64,000 nucleotides of DNA from the NCBI GenBank assembly GCA_022829145.1, contig CM040755.1, positions 17,088,063-17,152,062 of the forward strand, read 5' to 3'. Both the position numbers and the translations under genes were made by a program. This stretch comes from Albula goreensis. Its lineage: Eukaryota > Chordata > Actinopteri > Albuliformes > Albulidae. The notes under the pieces are model-generated. The model was given only the letters and a program-made list of their open reading frames with translations, did no database searches and was not told the DNA's origin. Shown here in pieces: positions 12,345 to 21,700 of this stretch (positions are counted from its first letter, which is position 1; each line of letters begins with the position of its first letter).

Positions 12345-14470
12345 CACCTCCAGACGAGTCATGTGTGTGAAGGAGATTGAGTTTGTAGGACACTTTAATA
12401 AGGAGTGGGAGTGCTTATTTGAAAACTTCTCCCGACCCCCCTGTGTGGATGGAGGAAATCTGAGGATCTACTGCAAGGTACAATGTGCTGTCATTGTCTG
12501 CGGCTCAATATGAGGCTTCACTAAGCCTGACATTTCTCCACATTTACCTGAAATCACATGATAATGACAATGCCAGCCTGTTTAACATGCAAAATTGGAA
12601 AAACGGCTTCTCTTGGAGGGGAACAGAAATGAGCTCTTTGTTTCTATAGGAACAGAACAAACTGAAGATCCCTAAGAAGGACGGACAGGAGCCTGTGAGA
12701 ATTGTGCCCCTTAAGCATGATGCTGTTGCCCAGGTAACAGATCTTTAACCCCTCCCACTGCAATTAAGCAGTGCTATTAATTAATCACCCACTTAATGCA
12801 CCCCAACAGCCTCCCACTGCTGAAATGCTATCACCCAGCTGACACACCCTAACTCCTCCCAAAATATTACATCCATTTTCTGTTTCTGTACCAGGCTCTT
12901 TCTGTCCCCTATGTATGTGTAATTCAGCACCATAATTGCTACCATGGGGGAAAAGAGAAGCCAAGCAACTATATCATGTGTGCTTATTGATACACATGAA
13001 ATCATGTGTTGTAAATCTGTTAGCAGTGAATTATATTTAAAAACTAATAAATACAATATTTATGTGTCGGTTGACCTGGCTTTCAATGAAATCAGCCCCA
13101 TAGCTATGGAGACTGATTAAAGTTATCCCTCGAGACATGCCAAATGGCACACAAACAGCAGTCCTTGCATATCTCTTATGCCTTTCATATATTGTATGGC
13201 AACCATAACTGAGATTTGGGCACATACCACCCATAATTACAAGATATTATGTTGCCTCTTACCTTCATGTAGTAAGATGCTCACTATGAATTGTGATTGA
13301 ATGGATGAATCCCACTGCAATTTTTTTGGTATGTACATTTTCTGAAAGCACAGTTGTCACCCAAGGCCATTGTTCTGATCCTGTACAAATGCACTCTCTG
13401 TCTTTCTACTCCAACCTGTCTGGAAACACAGATTTGAAATAGTGCTGATGTCTTATTATTTCACCCCTTGCAATTTCCACATATAGTGCCCTCCATGGTG
13501 CTGGGACAAAGATACATTTTTTCTTGATTTGGCTGTGTACTCCACAATTTTAGATTTGTAATCAAACATGGATAAAGTGCAGCTTGTATTAAAGTGTATT
13601 TGGTTTCACCATATAGAAATTACAGCACAATTTCATTTAATAAAATGAAATTGTATTTCATTTTTACACACAGGCCCTTTCTGTACTTTTTAGCCAACTG
13701 TAAACTGGCCATCCTGTTTTTGCAGAAAATAGTGTAGTCTCTGTAGTTCTGTTTGTGAAGTCTTCTGTGGACAGTGGATACTGACACATCAGCACCTGCC
13801 TCCTGAATAGCTTTTCTGACTTGTCTTACATGGCAAGACTTCTGCATCATCATCATCTTCATTGTCAACCTACAGAGGTTTTTCTTGGCTTGCAATTGCT
13901 TTGCAATACTGAGCTCAACATTTCTTAGCTTCATAATGTCTTCCTTGACTTTGATTGGCATAATTGAAATGCCAATAACGCTAATAACAGACTCCACAGG
14001 CAATCAGAGAGGCCTAGAGTCAAGAGTAGATAGTGAGAGCTGTCTTACACCTGCATTAAAGAAGCAATTGAACACACCTGACTAATCAGAAAAGCCTGTG
14101 AAGCCCCTGAAAATGGAGGGGCTGTAATTTCAACATAGTGAAATCTAAAAGTATAAAAATACTCTTAAAAAGACAGAGGAAAAAAAATATATATATATGT
14201 CTTTGTGTCAGACATTATAGAGAGCAATGCACATAAGATCCCAGGGGAAATTATGTAGGAATCATTTGAAGTACCCCAGGGCTGGTGTGGGGGGAAGTTA
14301 GTGACCGTGATGGGTGCACGGATGCCTTTAGGGCCCCGCCTGATACCCTCTCTGTGTTGACTCCACAGAAACTGTGCAATGCCATCACAGAGGCCCAGGT
14401 GGCCCGCCGGCAGCATCAGATGGTGAAACAGAAGTCCCAACGCTTCCTCAAGCCAGGGAACAAGAGCTGA
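277..14470 (+). CDS. vps13c: VPS13C, 3' portion (14 exons, C-terminal 493 residues)
   Basis: VPS13 proteins are bridge-like lipid transfer proteins that move phospholipids between membranes at contact sites; VPS13C links ER to late endosomes/lysosomes and lipid droplets. Fourteen exons join as 277-388, 1027-1140, 1606-1739, 1918-1999, 2170-2283, 2556-2631, 4042-4205, 5859-5904, 6823-6946, 9361-9475, 11768-11859, 12354-12477, 12650-12733 and 14369-14470. All introns are GT-AG and all phases agree, giving 1,483 nt without an internal stop. Motifs such as [33 protein letters not shown] and [14 protein letters not shown] match remembered vertebrate VPS13C; VPS13A differs at these places (for example it has TDLMTEAEV in place of the ALFTP stretch). 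The first codon is split: base 277 completes a codon begun in an exon outside the window. The encoded region covers the ATG2_C-like part and the C-terminal PH-like domain. Orthology is inferred from recalled family sequences, not from a search. Confidence 0.95.
389..1026 (+). other. VPS13C intron, no other feature seen
   Basis: This 638-base AT-rich intron ends in a pyrimidine-poor acceptor, GCTTTCAG (1019-1026). I recognise no repeat family or extra exon. The protein continues directly from ADKQK to TKLIEKD, as in recalled VPS13C, so no exon is missing here. Confidence 0.8.
1027..1140 (+). CDS. vps13c: VPS13C exon 2 of window
   Basis: Thirty-eight whole codons (phase 0 at both ends) encode [20 protein letters not shown] through [20 protein letters not shown] and [10 protein letters not shown] are strongly conserved VPS13C motifs. 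The last ~19 bases and the donor AAA|GTAAGAG form the first unit of a ~45-bp tandem repeat that continues into the next intron (see the repeat at 1122-1373). Confidence 0.94.
1122..1373 (+). repeat. Degenerate ~45-bp tandem repeat seeded on an exon end and its donor
   Basis: The unit resembles CCATATCTCC-CCTATCAAAGTAAGAGCCTCTTTT. Unit 1 is the exon end plus the true donor (junction 1140/1141). Related junction-like sites lie at 1230/1231 (CTATCAAA|GTAAAAG), 1273/1274 (CTATCAA|GTTAAGAGCC), 1320/1321 (CTGTCAGA|GTAGGGG) and 1363/1364 (CTGTCAAA|GTAAGAGCC), with a weak one near 1188 (ATCCAA|GTCCTC). Spacings are about 48, 42, 43, 47 and 43 bases. The matching CCATA- or CCACATCT-type upstream halves recur near 1122, 1160, 1212, 1256 and 1302. 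Confidence 0.75.
1606..1739 (+). CDS. vps13c: VPS13C exon 3 of window
   Basis: It encodes [19 protein letters not shown] through [18 protein letters not shown] plus two bases of a Lys codon. The acceptor is CCCTACAG (1598-1605) and the donor is CAA|GTGAGT at 1739/1740. The block [15 protein letters not shown] is one of the most conserved stretches of VPS13A/C; the short acidic insert SSGEDSEQQ is variable between species. Confidence 0.95.
1918..1999 (+). CDS. vps13c: VPS13C exon 4 of window
   Basis: Eighty-two bases complete the split Lys codon and encode [20 protein letters not shown] through IRHYTEQ. The acceptor is TTTTTTGCAG and the donor CAG|GTAAGT, a consensus site. The aromatic-rich ending with the RHYTEQ motif precedes the ATG2_C-like segment. 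Confidence 0.95.
2170..2283 (+). CDS. vps13c: VPS13C exon 5 of window (ATG2_C-like region)
   Basis: Thirty-eight whole codons encode [20 protein letters not shown] through [22 protein letters not shown] and GVEAFFYEP are hallmark motifs of the VPS13/ATG2 C-terminal conserved region, which carries amphipathic helices that contact membranes and lipid droplets. The acceptor is CCTACACAG and the donor CAG|GTGAGA. Confidence 0.96.
2556..2631 (+). CDS. vps13c: VPS13C exon 6 of window
   Basis: Twenty-five codons plus one base encode [20 protein letters not shown] and [17 protein letters not shown] is conserved across vertebrate VPS13A and VPS13C. The acceptor is CTGTCACAG and the donor G|GTAAGG at 2631/2632. 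The split Gly codon is completed at 4042. Confidence 0.95.
2632..4041 (+). other. VPS13C intron, 1.4 kb, no further feature recognised
   Basis: AT-rich intron with no recognisable repeat family or exon. A somewhat GC-richer stretch at about 2930-3190 is not open in a way that fits the gene. Confidence 0.7.
4042..4205 (+). CDS. vps13c: VPS13C exon 7 of window
   Basis: The longest exon in the window (164 bases). It encodes [20 protein letters not shown], then [20 protein letters not shown] and [15 protein letters not shown]. The Gly/Ala-rich helical repeats and the KEYQQKRRE motif are typical of the VPS13 ATG2_C-like region. The acceptor is CTCCTCCAG and the donor AAG|GTAACC. An antisense open frame over the same bases is a shadow. 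Confidence 0.96.
4206..5858 (+). other. VPS13C intron, 1.65 kb, no further feature recognised
   Basis: AT-rich, with several poly(A)/poly(T) runs but no identifiable repeat family. Open frames within it (for example 5527-5763) have no family resemblance, and splicing 4205 to 5859 already restores the conserved protein. Confidence 0.7.
5859..5904 (+). CDS. vps13c: VPS13C exon 8 of window (46-base small exon)
   Basis: Fifteen codons plus one base encode [28 protein letters not shown] is a conserved VPS13 motif. The acceptor is CTCCTCAG and the donor is G|GTAGTT, which is weak at +3 to +5. Skipping this 46-base exon would shift the frame. Confidence 0.94.
5905..6822 (+). other. VPS13C intron, 0.9 kb, no further feature recognised
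   Basis: AT-rich, with no repeat family or coding signal recognised. It ends in ATATATTACAG at 6812-6822, a pyrimidine-poor acceptor. Confidence 0.7.
6823..6946 (+). CDS. vps13c: VPS13C exon 9 of window
   Basis: It encodes [20 protein letters not shown] and [20 protein letters not shown] plus two bases of an Arg codon. [15 protein letters not shown] and [16 protein letters not shown] are near-invariant in VPS13A/C. This ends the ATG2_C-like region. The donor is AG|GTAGGA. Confidence 0.96.
6947..9360 (+). other. VPS13C intron, 2.4 kb, with two GC-richer islands
   Basis: It contains a short (GTTT)n-like run at 7119-7144. Two non-AT-rich islands, 7262-7480 and about 8125-8330, match nothing I recognise. 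In the first, a + strand frame stays open from just after a stop near 7297 to a TGA about 30 codons later; it could be an unannotated alternative exon or an old repeat. The rest shows nothing. Confidence 0.6.
9361..9475 (+). CDS. vps13c: VPS13C exon 10 of window (start of PH-like region)
   Basis: It completes the split Arg codon and encodes [20 protein letters not shown], then [18 protein letters not shown]. The linker AESTEEV followed by LRP.R.I.EDG.IRPYD is characteristic of VPS13C and leads into the C-terminal PH-like domain. The acceptor is TGATTGACAG and the donor CAG|GTGAGT. Confidence 0.95.
9476..11767 (+). other. VPS13C intron, 2.3 kb
   Basis: Mostly AT-rich. A G-rich patch lies on the sense strand at about 10300-10370. 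The stretch 10850-11650 is very AT-rich without a clear repeat unit. No exon is needed here because exon 10 joins exon 11 in frame. Confidence 0.65.
11768..11859 (+). CDS. vps13c: VPS13C exon 11 of window (PH-like domain)
   Basis: Thirty codons plus two bases encode [20 protein letters not shown] and [10 protein letters not shown]. This corresponds to the first strands of the C-terminal PH-like fold; the I.VTNRRV pattern across the next junction is conserved in VPS13A and VPS13C. Conservation is lower than in the ATG2_C-like exons. The acceptor is CATTTCTTTCAG and the donor CG|GTAAGG. Confidence 0.92.
11860..12353 (+). other. VPS13C intron ending in a (TG)17 array beside the acceptor
   Basis: This 494-base intron carries a perfect TG array at 12307-12340, followed by only 13 bases (TACGCACCTCCAG) before the exon. 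No normal polypyrimidine tract is visible other than CACCTCC. Confidence 0.8.
12307..12340 (+). repeat. (TG)17 microsatellite at a splice acceptor
   Basis: Thirty-four bases of perfect TG repeat lie directly upstream of the acceptor at 12353. Confidence 0.95.
12354..12477 (+). CDS. vps13c: VPS13C exon 12 of window (PH-like domain)
   Basis: It completes the split Arg codon and encodes [20 protein letters not shown], then [20 protein letters not shown] and K. The pattern RV.C.KE.E and W.C.FE.F matches the VPS13C PH-like domain. The donor AAG|GTACAA is weak. Confidence 0.93.
12650..12733 (+). CDS. vps13c: VPS13C exon 13 of window
   Basis: Twenty-eight whole codons encode [20 protein letters not shown] and LKHDAVAQ, a late PH-domain loop and strand that is variable in the family. 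The acceptor is TTTCTATAG and the donor CAG|GTAACA. The flanking exons join it in phase 0. Confidence 0.9.
13484..14228 (-). mobile_element. Decayed Tc1-like DNA transposon, internally deleted
   Basis: The left terminal inverted repeat begins at AGTGCCCTCCATGG (13485) and runs inward through TTTGGTTTCACCATA (13598-13612) to GAAATTACAGC. Its counterpart on the right runs from CTGTAATTTCAACATAGTG (about 14123) outward to GTCTTTGTGTCAGACATTAT, ending near 14226. The right repeat has lost an internal segment. A coding remnant on the minus strand lies between. At ~740 bp it is about half the usual 1.5-1.6 kb Tc1 length, so it cannot move by itself. Boundaries are approximate to a few bases. Confidence 0.85.
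13650..14003 (-). pseudogene. Tc1 transposase N-terminal fragment
   Basis: The minus-strand frame reads ...[20 protein letters not shown] then [12 protein letters not shown], which is the second helix-turn-helix (HTH_Tc3_2 type) of Tc1 transposases; [12 protein letters not shown] follows as in the family. The DDE catalytic domain is absent. An initial segment ([13 protein letters not shown]) fits the first helix-turn-helix only loosely, and the MMMM run and lost segments show decay. It is a relic without catalytic function. Confidence 0.85.
14369..14470 (+). CDS. vps13c: VPS13C last exon, C-terminus and stop
   Basis: It encodes [20 protein letters not shown] and [13 protein letters not shown], then TGA at 14468-14470. 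The final amphipathic helix, with ACNAI.DAQ..RQQ..MKQ in the recalled human protein, is conserved, as is the basic tail; the last residues differ from human. The acceptor is GACTCCACAG at 14359-14368. Confidence 0.94.
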   Translation, partial: KLCNAITEAQVARRQHQMVKQKSQRFLKPGNKS

Positions 14471-15290
14471 GCTCACCAGGCCCATTACCCTGGCTGTGCA
14501 GCGCACTGTTCAGATAACGCCTTGCCCTAAAATCTATCCCTTTTCCACGCTGGTTCCTGTTTACATATGAATAGCACACTGCCTATGTGGAATTTAGCAT
14601 CAGGAGGGGTGTAATTTGATTTTTTTAACACTGCTGAATGTATAAGAGAACTAGGATCATGAATGCAATGATTTATGAGGAAATATGATTACCAATGTAA
14701 AGCAGAAATTAGTCAATGGTATACCAAATTAATTGGGTATTGTATTGATTCTGTTGCTTAAGGGGATGGATTAAGAGATTAAATAACAAATATGAAAGTA
14801 TGGAATGTATAATAGTTAATGTGGAATCAGTGGTAATCCCATCAATGAAGTTTTAGTTCAGTCAGACCTAGTCAGAGTTCTATTTTTTTTTTTTGGGATG
14901 TTGTAATTGAGCAGGGAGCACTTTGTTTTATTTCTGTTTACCTGCTTGAATTCACTGGCAGTTTTAGCTTGTTTGTCAGTGTGTGTCCAGTTCAAAAAGA
15001 CACTTGAAGATTTAGGTACAGAAATCTTCAGGGTACTTCTATTTGATAGGTGATGAAAGCTTTAGTAATCAAAGATCAACTTTTAGTGGACCAAAGAAAT
15101 GAACAAATATAAAAAAAATATATTGCAACTAATCTTTGTATATATCCTTGGCTAATTGCTATGCATGAAGAACTGTGTGAATGAAAGAAGGAGTAAGGTG
15201 TATGTGATTATTTATTTAGGATTTCATCATTACGATATCTCTGTCATTTTGGCTTTATTTCAGATTTCAATAAATCATACATCAGTCATA
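14471..15290 (+). other. vps13c: Probable VPS13C 3' UTR
   Basis: AT-rich, non-coding sequence follows the stop. AATAAA hexamers occur at 15269-15274 and 15475-15480; the first is taken as the likelier end. No other element is recognised. The transcript end has not been observed, only inferred from the hexamers. Confidence 0.5.
15269..15274 (+). terminator. Candidate poly(A) signal AATAAA
   Basis: A canonical hexamer about 800 bases after the VPS13C stop, in an AT-rich context. A second hexamer lies at 15475. Which one is used cannot be told from the sequence. Confidence 0.4.
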
Positions 15291-15549
15291 TAGCTAAATT
15301 AGTATCTATGTGTAACAGCTTGAAATATTACCATCCATAAAACTTGACATTAAAACTTTTGATAAAATGAGATTATGCTTATCAAGCCCTATATTCCTTG
15401 TAGTTATTCAAATCCATGTTGTCAAGGCACAGTATCATAATACCTGGGGGTTGTAATATTTTGGAAAAAAGGCAAATAAAAGCCTGACCAGTCAAATATG
15501 TATTACGTGAATGCAGTCTTTCTTGATTAAGTTCTCTCTCCTTAATATC

Positions 15550-15776
15550 TGTGTGCATACATGTGTGCTTATGTGCTTCTGTGTGTATTTCTTTGTGCAC
15601 ATACGTGTGCCTCTGTGTGTGTGCATGTGTGCTTATGTGCGAATGTGTGACTGTGTCCATGCATGTGTTTACGCACATGTATGTATGTGAGAGAGTGTGT
15701 GTATAAGTGAGTGTGATATAAAAGTATCTGTCCTTATAGAATTGTGTGCTTTTGTGTGTGTGTATGTTTGTGTCTT
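15550..15776 (+). repeat. Degenerate TG-rich repeat
   Basis: Interrupted (TG)n with GTGTGCAT- and GTGTGCTT-type units. It creates a 204-codon minus-strand open frame (15382-15996) rich in His and Thr that is an artefact of the repeat. Confidence 0.8.
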
Positions 15777-18700
15777 TGTTGATTTCACTGTGCTGTGTAG
15801 GGAGACAGATGTCTTTCTGTTCAGTGAACACAGCAGAAGGAATGTATGGGCACCCTGCTAAAAAAACCAAAACCTGACTCAACTCAACAGTGTGCTTGGG
15901 GAGTAGCTGCTTGGAGTAGTTAAAGGATGGCACAATATACAGCAACAAAAACCTCTGGGATTGACTCAGAAGATCAACACAATGTGCTCCACACACCTCT
16001 GCTACACTGAGGTAAAGCGTACAAAGAAATATTTAAAGCATGATGGGAGATGAAAAAAGATTGTACAGTGAAGACCACAAACTGTTCACAGGTGAAACAC
16101 ATAAGCACACCCTACTCCACAAGATAAAAGAAAGAGGGTGAGAGTAAAAGGAGAAGATCTGCAGGTTCCCCTAGGGAGGGATATCTAGTATATATGGATG
16201 GGCCTGGTGACATTAATGGCATCCTCGTGAAGACACTGACTTCTGACCTCCTGCTCCCTGTTAGTAAGAAATGCTTGTTCAAAGTGGACATTTTCACAAA
16301 AATCATTCAACAGGAGGCAAATAAGCAGTTTAACCATATTTAAGCTGTAGATTTATATATACAATATAGTCGTCTCAAACGAGACAAATCTGGCAGTACA
16401 AGACAATGAAATTTATTTGCATCAAATAAGTTTAACACAAAGTAGCAAGTTGTGTCTCTCATCATGTAAAGCAGAAGCAGATTAAATGTGGGATTTTGGC
16501 TATTGATGACTGCTTCAGATAGCTGCTGGCTTTACTGCTTATCTGGAGGGCAGGCATATTTTCATGTAAATGGTCATTTCTGCAATGCACTTTTCCTCAG
16601 TTTCTCAGTGCATCTTTTCTCTTTTCCTGTTTCTCCCGTCAACTTTATTGGTAAAATTTTATGGTCAGAAAGGATCTTAGGTTTAATGTTTTTTCTTATC
16701 CATTGATGTTAATCTCCTCTCAAGACTATTCTTGTCAGACAGATGTACCTTGATGCAAAGTGACATGTCATGCTGGCCTGGTGTTGTTCACAGGAATTCA
16801 TGCGGGTCATTTTCCAGGATGCAACAGAGGACTGTCACAAGCACCGTGCTCAAGGGGGTTATGGTAAAATAGCAGAGGAGTCTTACTTTGTTTAACCCCC
16901 AACCACACAACAAACAATAAATGTCAATATTATATTTTCTTCTTTTTTGTCAGTGATACATTACGAATCTCTTTCTCCGTGTATTTTCCTTCTGACCATT
17001 TCACACCTGAGAAGAATCTCAGAGGTGAAGGCACTTTTGCATTTGAGACTTCTGTGTAGAGGGATGTTTTATTTGAGGAAAGGACTATCATTTAACTTCT
17101 TGTCTGTCATGATGCATGACACAAAAAGACTACCACCTGGATACCACCTGAAACTTTCATTCTCATTACATTATGTTTTTGCTGAACAAATGTCCTGAGC
17201 ATAAATAAATACATAACTAACATATTTGATATATCACCAAGTAATGTAGCTCACTTTTTTTTAAGTAATGCAGGTACCTTGAATGAAAATGCTGGGTTCC
17301 TTTGCTTCAACAAAACTAGTCTGCTGTATTCGATACCTCTCTACTCCTTACCTTTCTGATCCTGTCCTACTTATGCAGTTCATTAGTTCATCCAGCAGCA
17401 TGAGTCCCATGCTGAAATACACCTGATTGTCCTCACCATTGGTGATTAGGATTAACAACACTACAAGGTAAGGACAGAGAAAAAATGTGGGTGTGTACAT
17501 ATACACACTATATAGACTATAGTGCTGGGTAATTTAATCTAAATAGCTGTGATTAGCTCAGTTATATCACTTGATACTCTAGCCCCTTTCATTTTGGGGT
17601 TTGGAAAGCTTCAGCATTTCTCCTGATTTCTTATTTCTCATCTCATGCTTTGACTACCTCATCACGCAGCCTTGCAAATGACACAGTGTTATAATCAAAA
17701 TACAGTATACAGTGTTATAATCAAAAGCATATAAGTATACATTACATACTGTTTGTTACTGTATATTGTCTTACTTATGACCCTTTCTGAAGGATTCCAA
17801 TCCCCATGGCAATGTCCTAGCCATTCTTCAGAAGGACACACTGAAATTTTGAATGTTTAACATCTGCGCACCTTGCGGCAACAAGCATGCCGGACTAAGT
17901 TTGGACAGGCTCTGTCCACATTCTCCAAGGAGCAGCCATTTTGGAATGGGAGGTGCGTATTTAACGAATCCGTTTTAGAGAAGTGCTTCCATTTGCAGGC
18001 TTAACCCACACTTCCATTCTGAAAAACCTGCCCGAGTGCAAAGGATGAACAACAAGCCAAAAACAAAGTAATACAATGTAAAAAAAACTTATCATGTGAC
18101 TTTTCGACAGAGGAAAATCTAGGGGAATTTCTTGAATGCTATTGTGCTCTGGTAAAAATGAATCTACATACTGTATATTTTTTTATTTGCTAGATAACTT
18201 AATGTCTTAATCAGTTGACCTTATCTGTAATACCCTGACTTCCTGTTTTAAATGCATGTTTAGGTCTTCGTTTCATTATACTAAGAGTCAGAAAAAGGAA
18301 GCATAGAGCCAGTTAGGGTTTGTACAGATCCTACACATTGGAAGCTAATGGGGAAATAAGATGGACTTACCCAGCTTTTGACACTGTACTTTCTCTCTCT
18401 CAGGAGATTATATTGTCAGCAGCCTTACTGGCGGTCTACAATGGAGCACAGCAGAGTGACTACCTTCAATGTGTTTGTGTCCACAAGATGGAGGTATTAA
18501 GCAAAGAAGCAGCCTTTTTTCCCTCTCTGCTGTTGGATGAACAATCTAGGGTAGAAGGAAAGGGGAGGAAGGCTCCTTTGAAGTCACATCAAAAAGAAAG
18601 TCCTTTCCAAGGTGCATGTGTGTGCTGTGTACATGCCCACGTTCCTTTTCTCTGCACTCCTCCCTGTTGTATTGAGATGGCTACATTTTCTCTCTCCTGA

Positions 18701-21700
18701 GCCATTTAAAAAGTGCATCTAGAGAGCTCTGTTGGGGTCATTGTGTTCTCACCCTTGACCTTGCTTGCAGAAAGGCCGGAGCAGGTCGAGAGCCATGTGA
18801 ACCGGTGTTGGAGAAGAGCGTAAATGGGTTCATGTGTGCACTCACCCCAGCCCAATGAGGCAGAAAAGTGGGGAGGGCAGTCCAGGCCTCTCTGTGTTCA
18901 CCCAGGGTCTCAAGGGTAGCTGAAGCAGGAGGCCTGGGCTCTGACCTCGAGCCCTAAGCTTTTCGCCTCTCAAAAGCAGCATCTGAGAGTGCATTGTGAC
19001 TCTATTGAGTTCACCTAGCATGGTATCACAGGTACAACAAAGAGGAATTTAACAGCACTGCACAATAAGAAGGAAGACATTTTTTTAGTTTTTGTGGTGA
19101 AGGAAAATTTCCCTCCAAAGGCTCTGGGGATGGTAACATTGTGCATGTGAAGTTCCAAACGCCAATGACAGCAGGGCATGTTTGAGGAAAAAAATGTTCA
19201 ACAGAATGAAAACAAAAAGATGGTGTTTATATGACTCATATTTTATCTTTGCTAATACTAGCAAAATAATTTTTATACTATGCAATCTCTGTGTTTGGAA
19301 TCACCTTTCCCTGTGGGAAAAGGACTGTAGTTTACAATAAGAATTACAATGGGTATCTCTTTAAAAAGGGAGACATATGCAAATACATATGCATACCCAT
19401 GATTTGTGTTGTTATTTGCATTTCACAAGCATAAGTTCTCTGTAAGTAGAAATGATTACACTGAAATATCTCTTAATATGTTTATTCACAAATTTTGATA
19501 AAATAACAAACATCATTCCAGTTCAGAAATTCATTCTAAAACAGTTTTCACATTGCTGTCTTTGACACAAAGGTGTAATCTTATCGTATAAGGATTATGT
19601 ACACATAATCACTAATCATCATGAAAGGTTTCACTACTGTATCAAACCTCAAACTTCATACAAAGCACGCACCTCTTTTTTTTACAAGGCCCTGAAAATA
19701 ACAGATAGTTCTATGGAACATGGATTATGGGAAAAACATATTTTATTACCACAATAAAGTGAAAATATTCTCTGATACAGTTGAGCAAACAGACTACACT
19801 TGGGCCTCTGAATTGGAGGGCTGCCCAAGGTCACTGGTAATGAATTATAAGAGATTATCCTCACAAAATCTGAACACATTCTGGAGAGCACCAAAATATT
19901 CTGCAAAATATCATCATAAAAATGACTTGTTTAAGTCAAGTACATGTCAATATGATAGATACAGTCATATTGAGACAAATGTTAGCACAGTCCTTCAGGT
20001 CAATAGTACAGTTCTCCTCATATGTCCTCTCCTACCTATCCTTATCTAGTTTGCCTTTCAAATGGGTAAGGTAGCACGGCTCACAAATAAAACCTGTTTG
20101 TCCATACAAGCACTGCATAAAACTTTGTAAATGTTAATAAATATGAGCAAGACGTTTTTGAGAGGGTCAGCAAATTAGTCTGCATGGCAAGCAATGGATC
20201 TGTACACTGTGATTCCACAGATGTAAAATTTAGCTGGGTGATCACATATCAGGATTGACATTGTTCAGTGACAATAGGATCACTTTGTTGGAACAAGATT
20301 ATTAAACAGGCAAAATTGGCAGGTGGTGTGATACGACTGTGGAGAGAATACGTTTGTTCCTGATAGGTCACAAAGACTACGTAGAACAGACATGAAGGTG
20401 CATGCAGAGTAGGTTCTCAGACATTGGAAGGTGGCACAGATCTACTCACTACCTAAATCTCAATGGAAGATGGTGCCAACTGAATTTCACAGCAGCTGCA
20501 CCTGGCCCTCACAATGCCGACTGGTACTGTCTGGCTACCATTTGTGCCCACTCCGTATGACTTACTGCCCCTGAGCACTGACCATCTGACCAGAGAGAGA
20601 GCTCTAAACATTAGACCAATAAAATCCCTGTTTTGTGTCACTCAGCCTTCAGCAATTATGGCCACTGTGGGGCACAGTGGGTAAAAGACATTGATATCTG
20701 GCACTAAGAACAGGCACATGACACTCATAAAAAAAAAGAAAAAAATCCCATGGCATGTGGATTTGATTTACAGTGTTAAGTGCTGCTCCACGTGAAGACT
20801 AACGGCCGACTTGTCACTTTTGTCTAAGGTGGAAGTGCGCCAGATCGGATACGAATGGGGGAGGGAGAAAAAAAATGTTGAGGGCGGATCATGAAAGATG
20901 CAGGCAATCCATCTGCCTGAACCGACTCCACGGTTACTGATCTTGGAGACAAAGCGAAATGGTGTGTGCTTTATAGGAGCAGCTCTGTCTGGGCCTGGCA
21001 TAAGGATGAAAGCACTCCTACACATCTTCCTTCCATGGCCATGACCTCCAGTGACATGCTGCTCTACCTCACTGACCTGCCCCTGAACCCAACAACTGGG
21101 GAGGATTTCAACCTTCTCACTGGCTAATGAAAGCCAATGGGACAACCAGAAAAAATACATATATCTTGAGAACAAAACCTAGATGGGTTCAGTTGCCAAT
21201 TTGGTTGTGAATATCACCTGGCTACCATTGCTAAGTAGGCTCCTATGCTTAAAAGTATTATGTTTTATTTTTCCTATCACTGAAATGAACCATGAACTGA
21301 ATAGCTAACAGGTGAAGTCTACGTAAACAATAGACATGTATAAATAACGGAATTTACAGAACAAAACATGCAAACATTTACAGTTTAGGTGCATTTAAAT
21401 GGTTGTGCTATTGTTTTGAAAATGACCTTGAACAATAATAATAGTGTCAAATTCATTTTTTTTGGTGTAATGATAATAAAATAAGTTTAACCAAATAGGG
21501 CTTTTTAAGTATGATGATGAATAGGTCATAAAAAAGATGGAAAACTTGAAAGAAACTGATTGATAAGAATGACAGAGAAAAAAAACTTCTATGATGCAAC
21601 TATTAGCAACTGATAGACCATTATCATTATAGTTTATAGCCTTCATTATTGTTCTCTGCAGTGTGACCAGGTCTTTTATTCTAATATCAACTTTGACAGC

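Larger units (their letters stand above)
12734..14368 (+). other. Last VPS13C intron, containing a Tc1 remnant
   Basis: This 1.6-kb intron between exons 13 and 14 holds a decayed Tc1-like transposon at about 13484-14228, in reverse orientation. The rest (12734-13480 and 14230-14368) shows no other feature. The acceptor is GACTCCACAG. Confidence 0.8.

Noticed and set aside
15382-15996. 204-codon minus-strand open frame, the longest in the window
   Set aside because: Its central half is translated TG-rich repeat (Thr-His-rich); the ends have no recognisable family and it lies just past the VPS13C 3' end in antisense.
18320-18700. 126-codon + strand open frame in the desert
   Set aside because: No recognisable domain, no splice context and low-complexity Cys/His patches; such a length is expected by chance in 48 kb of non-coding DNA.
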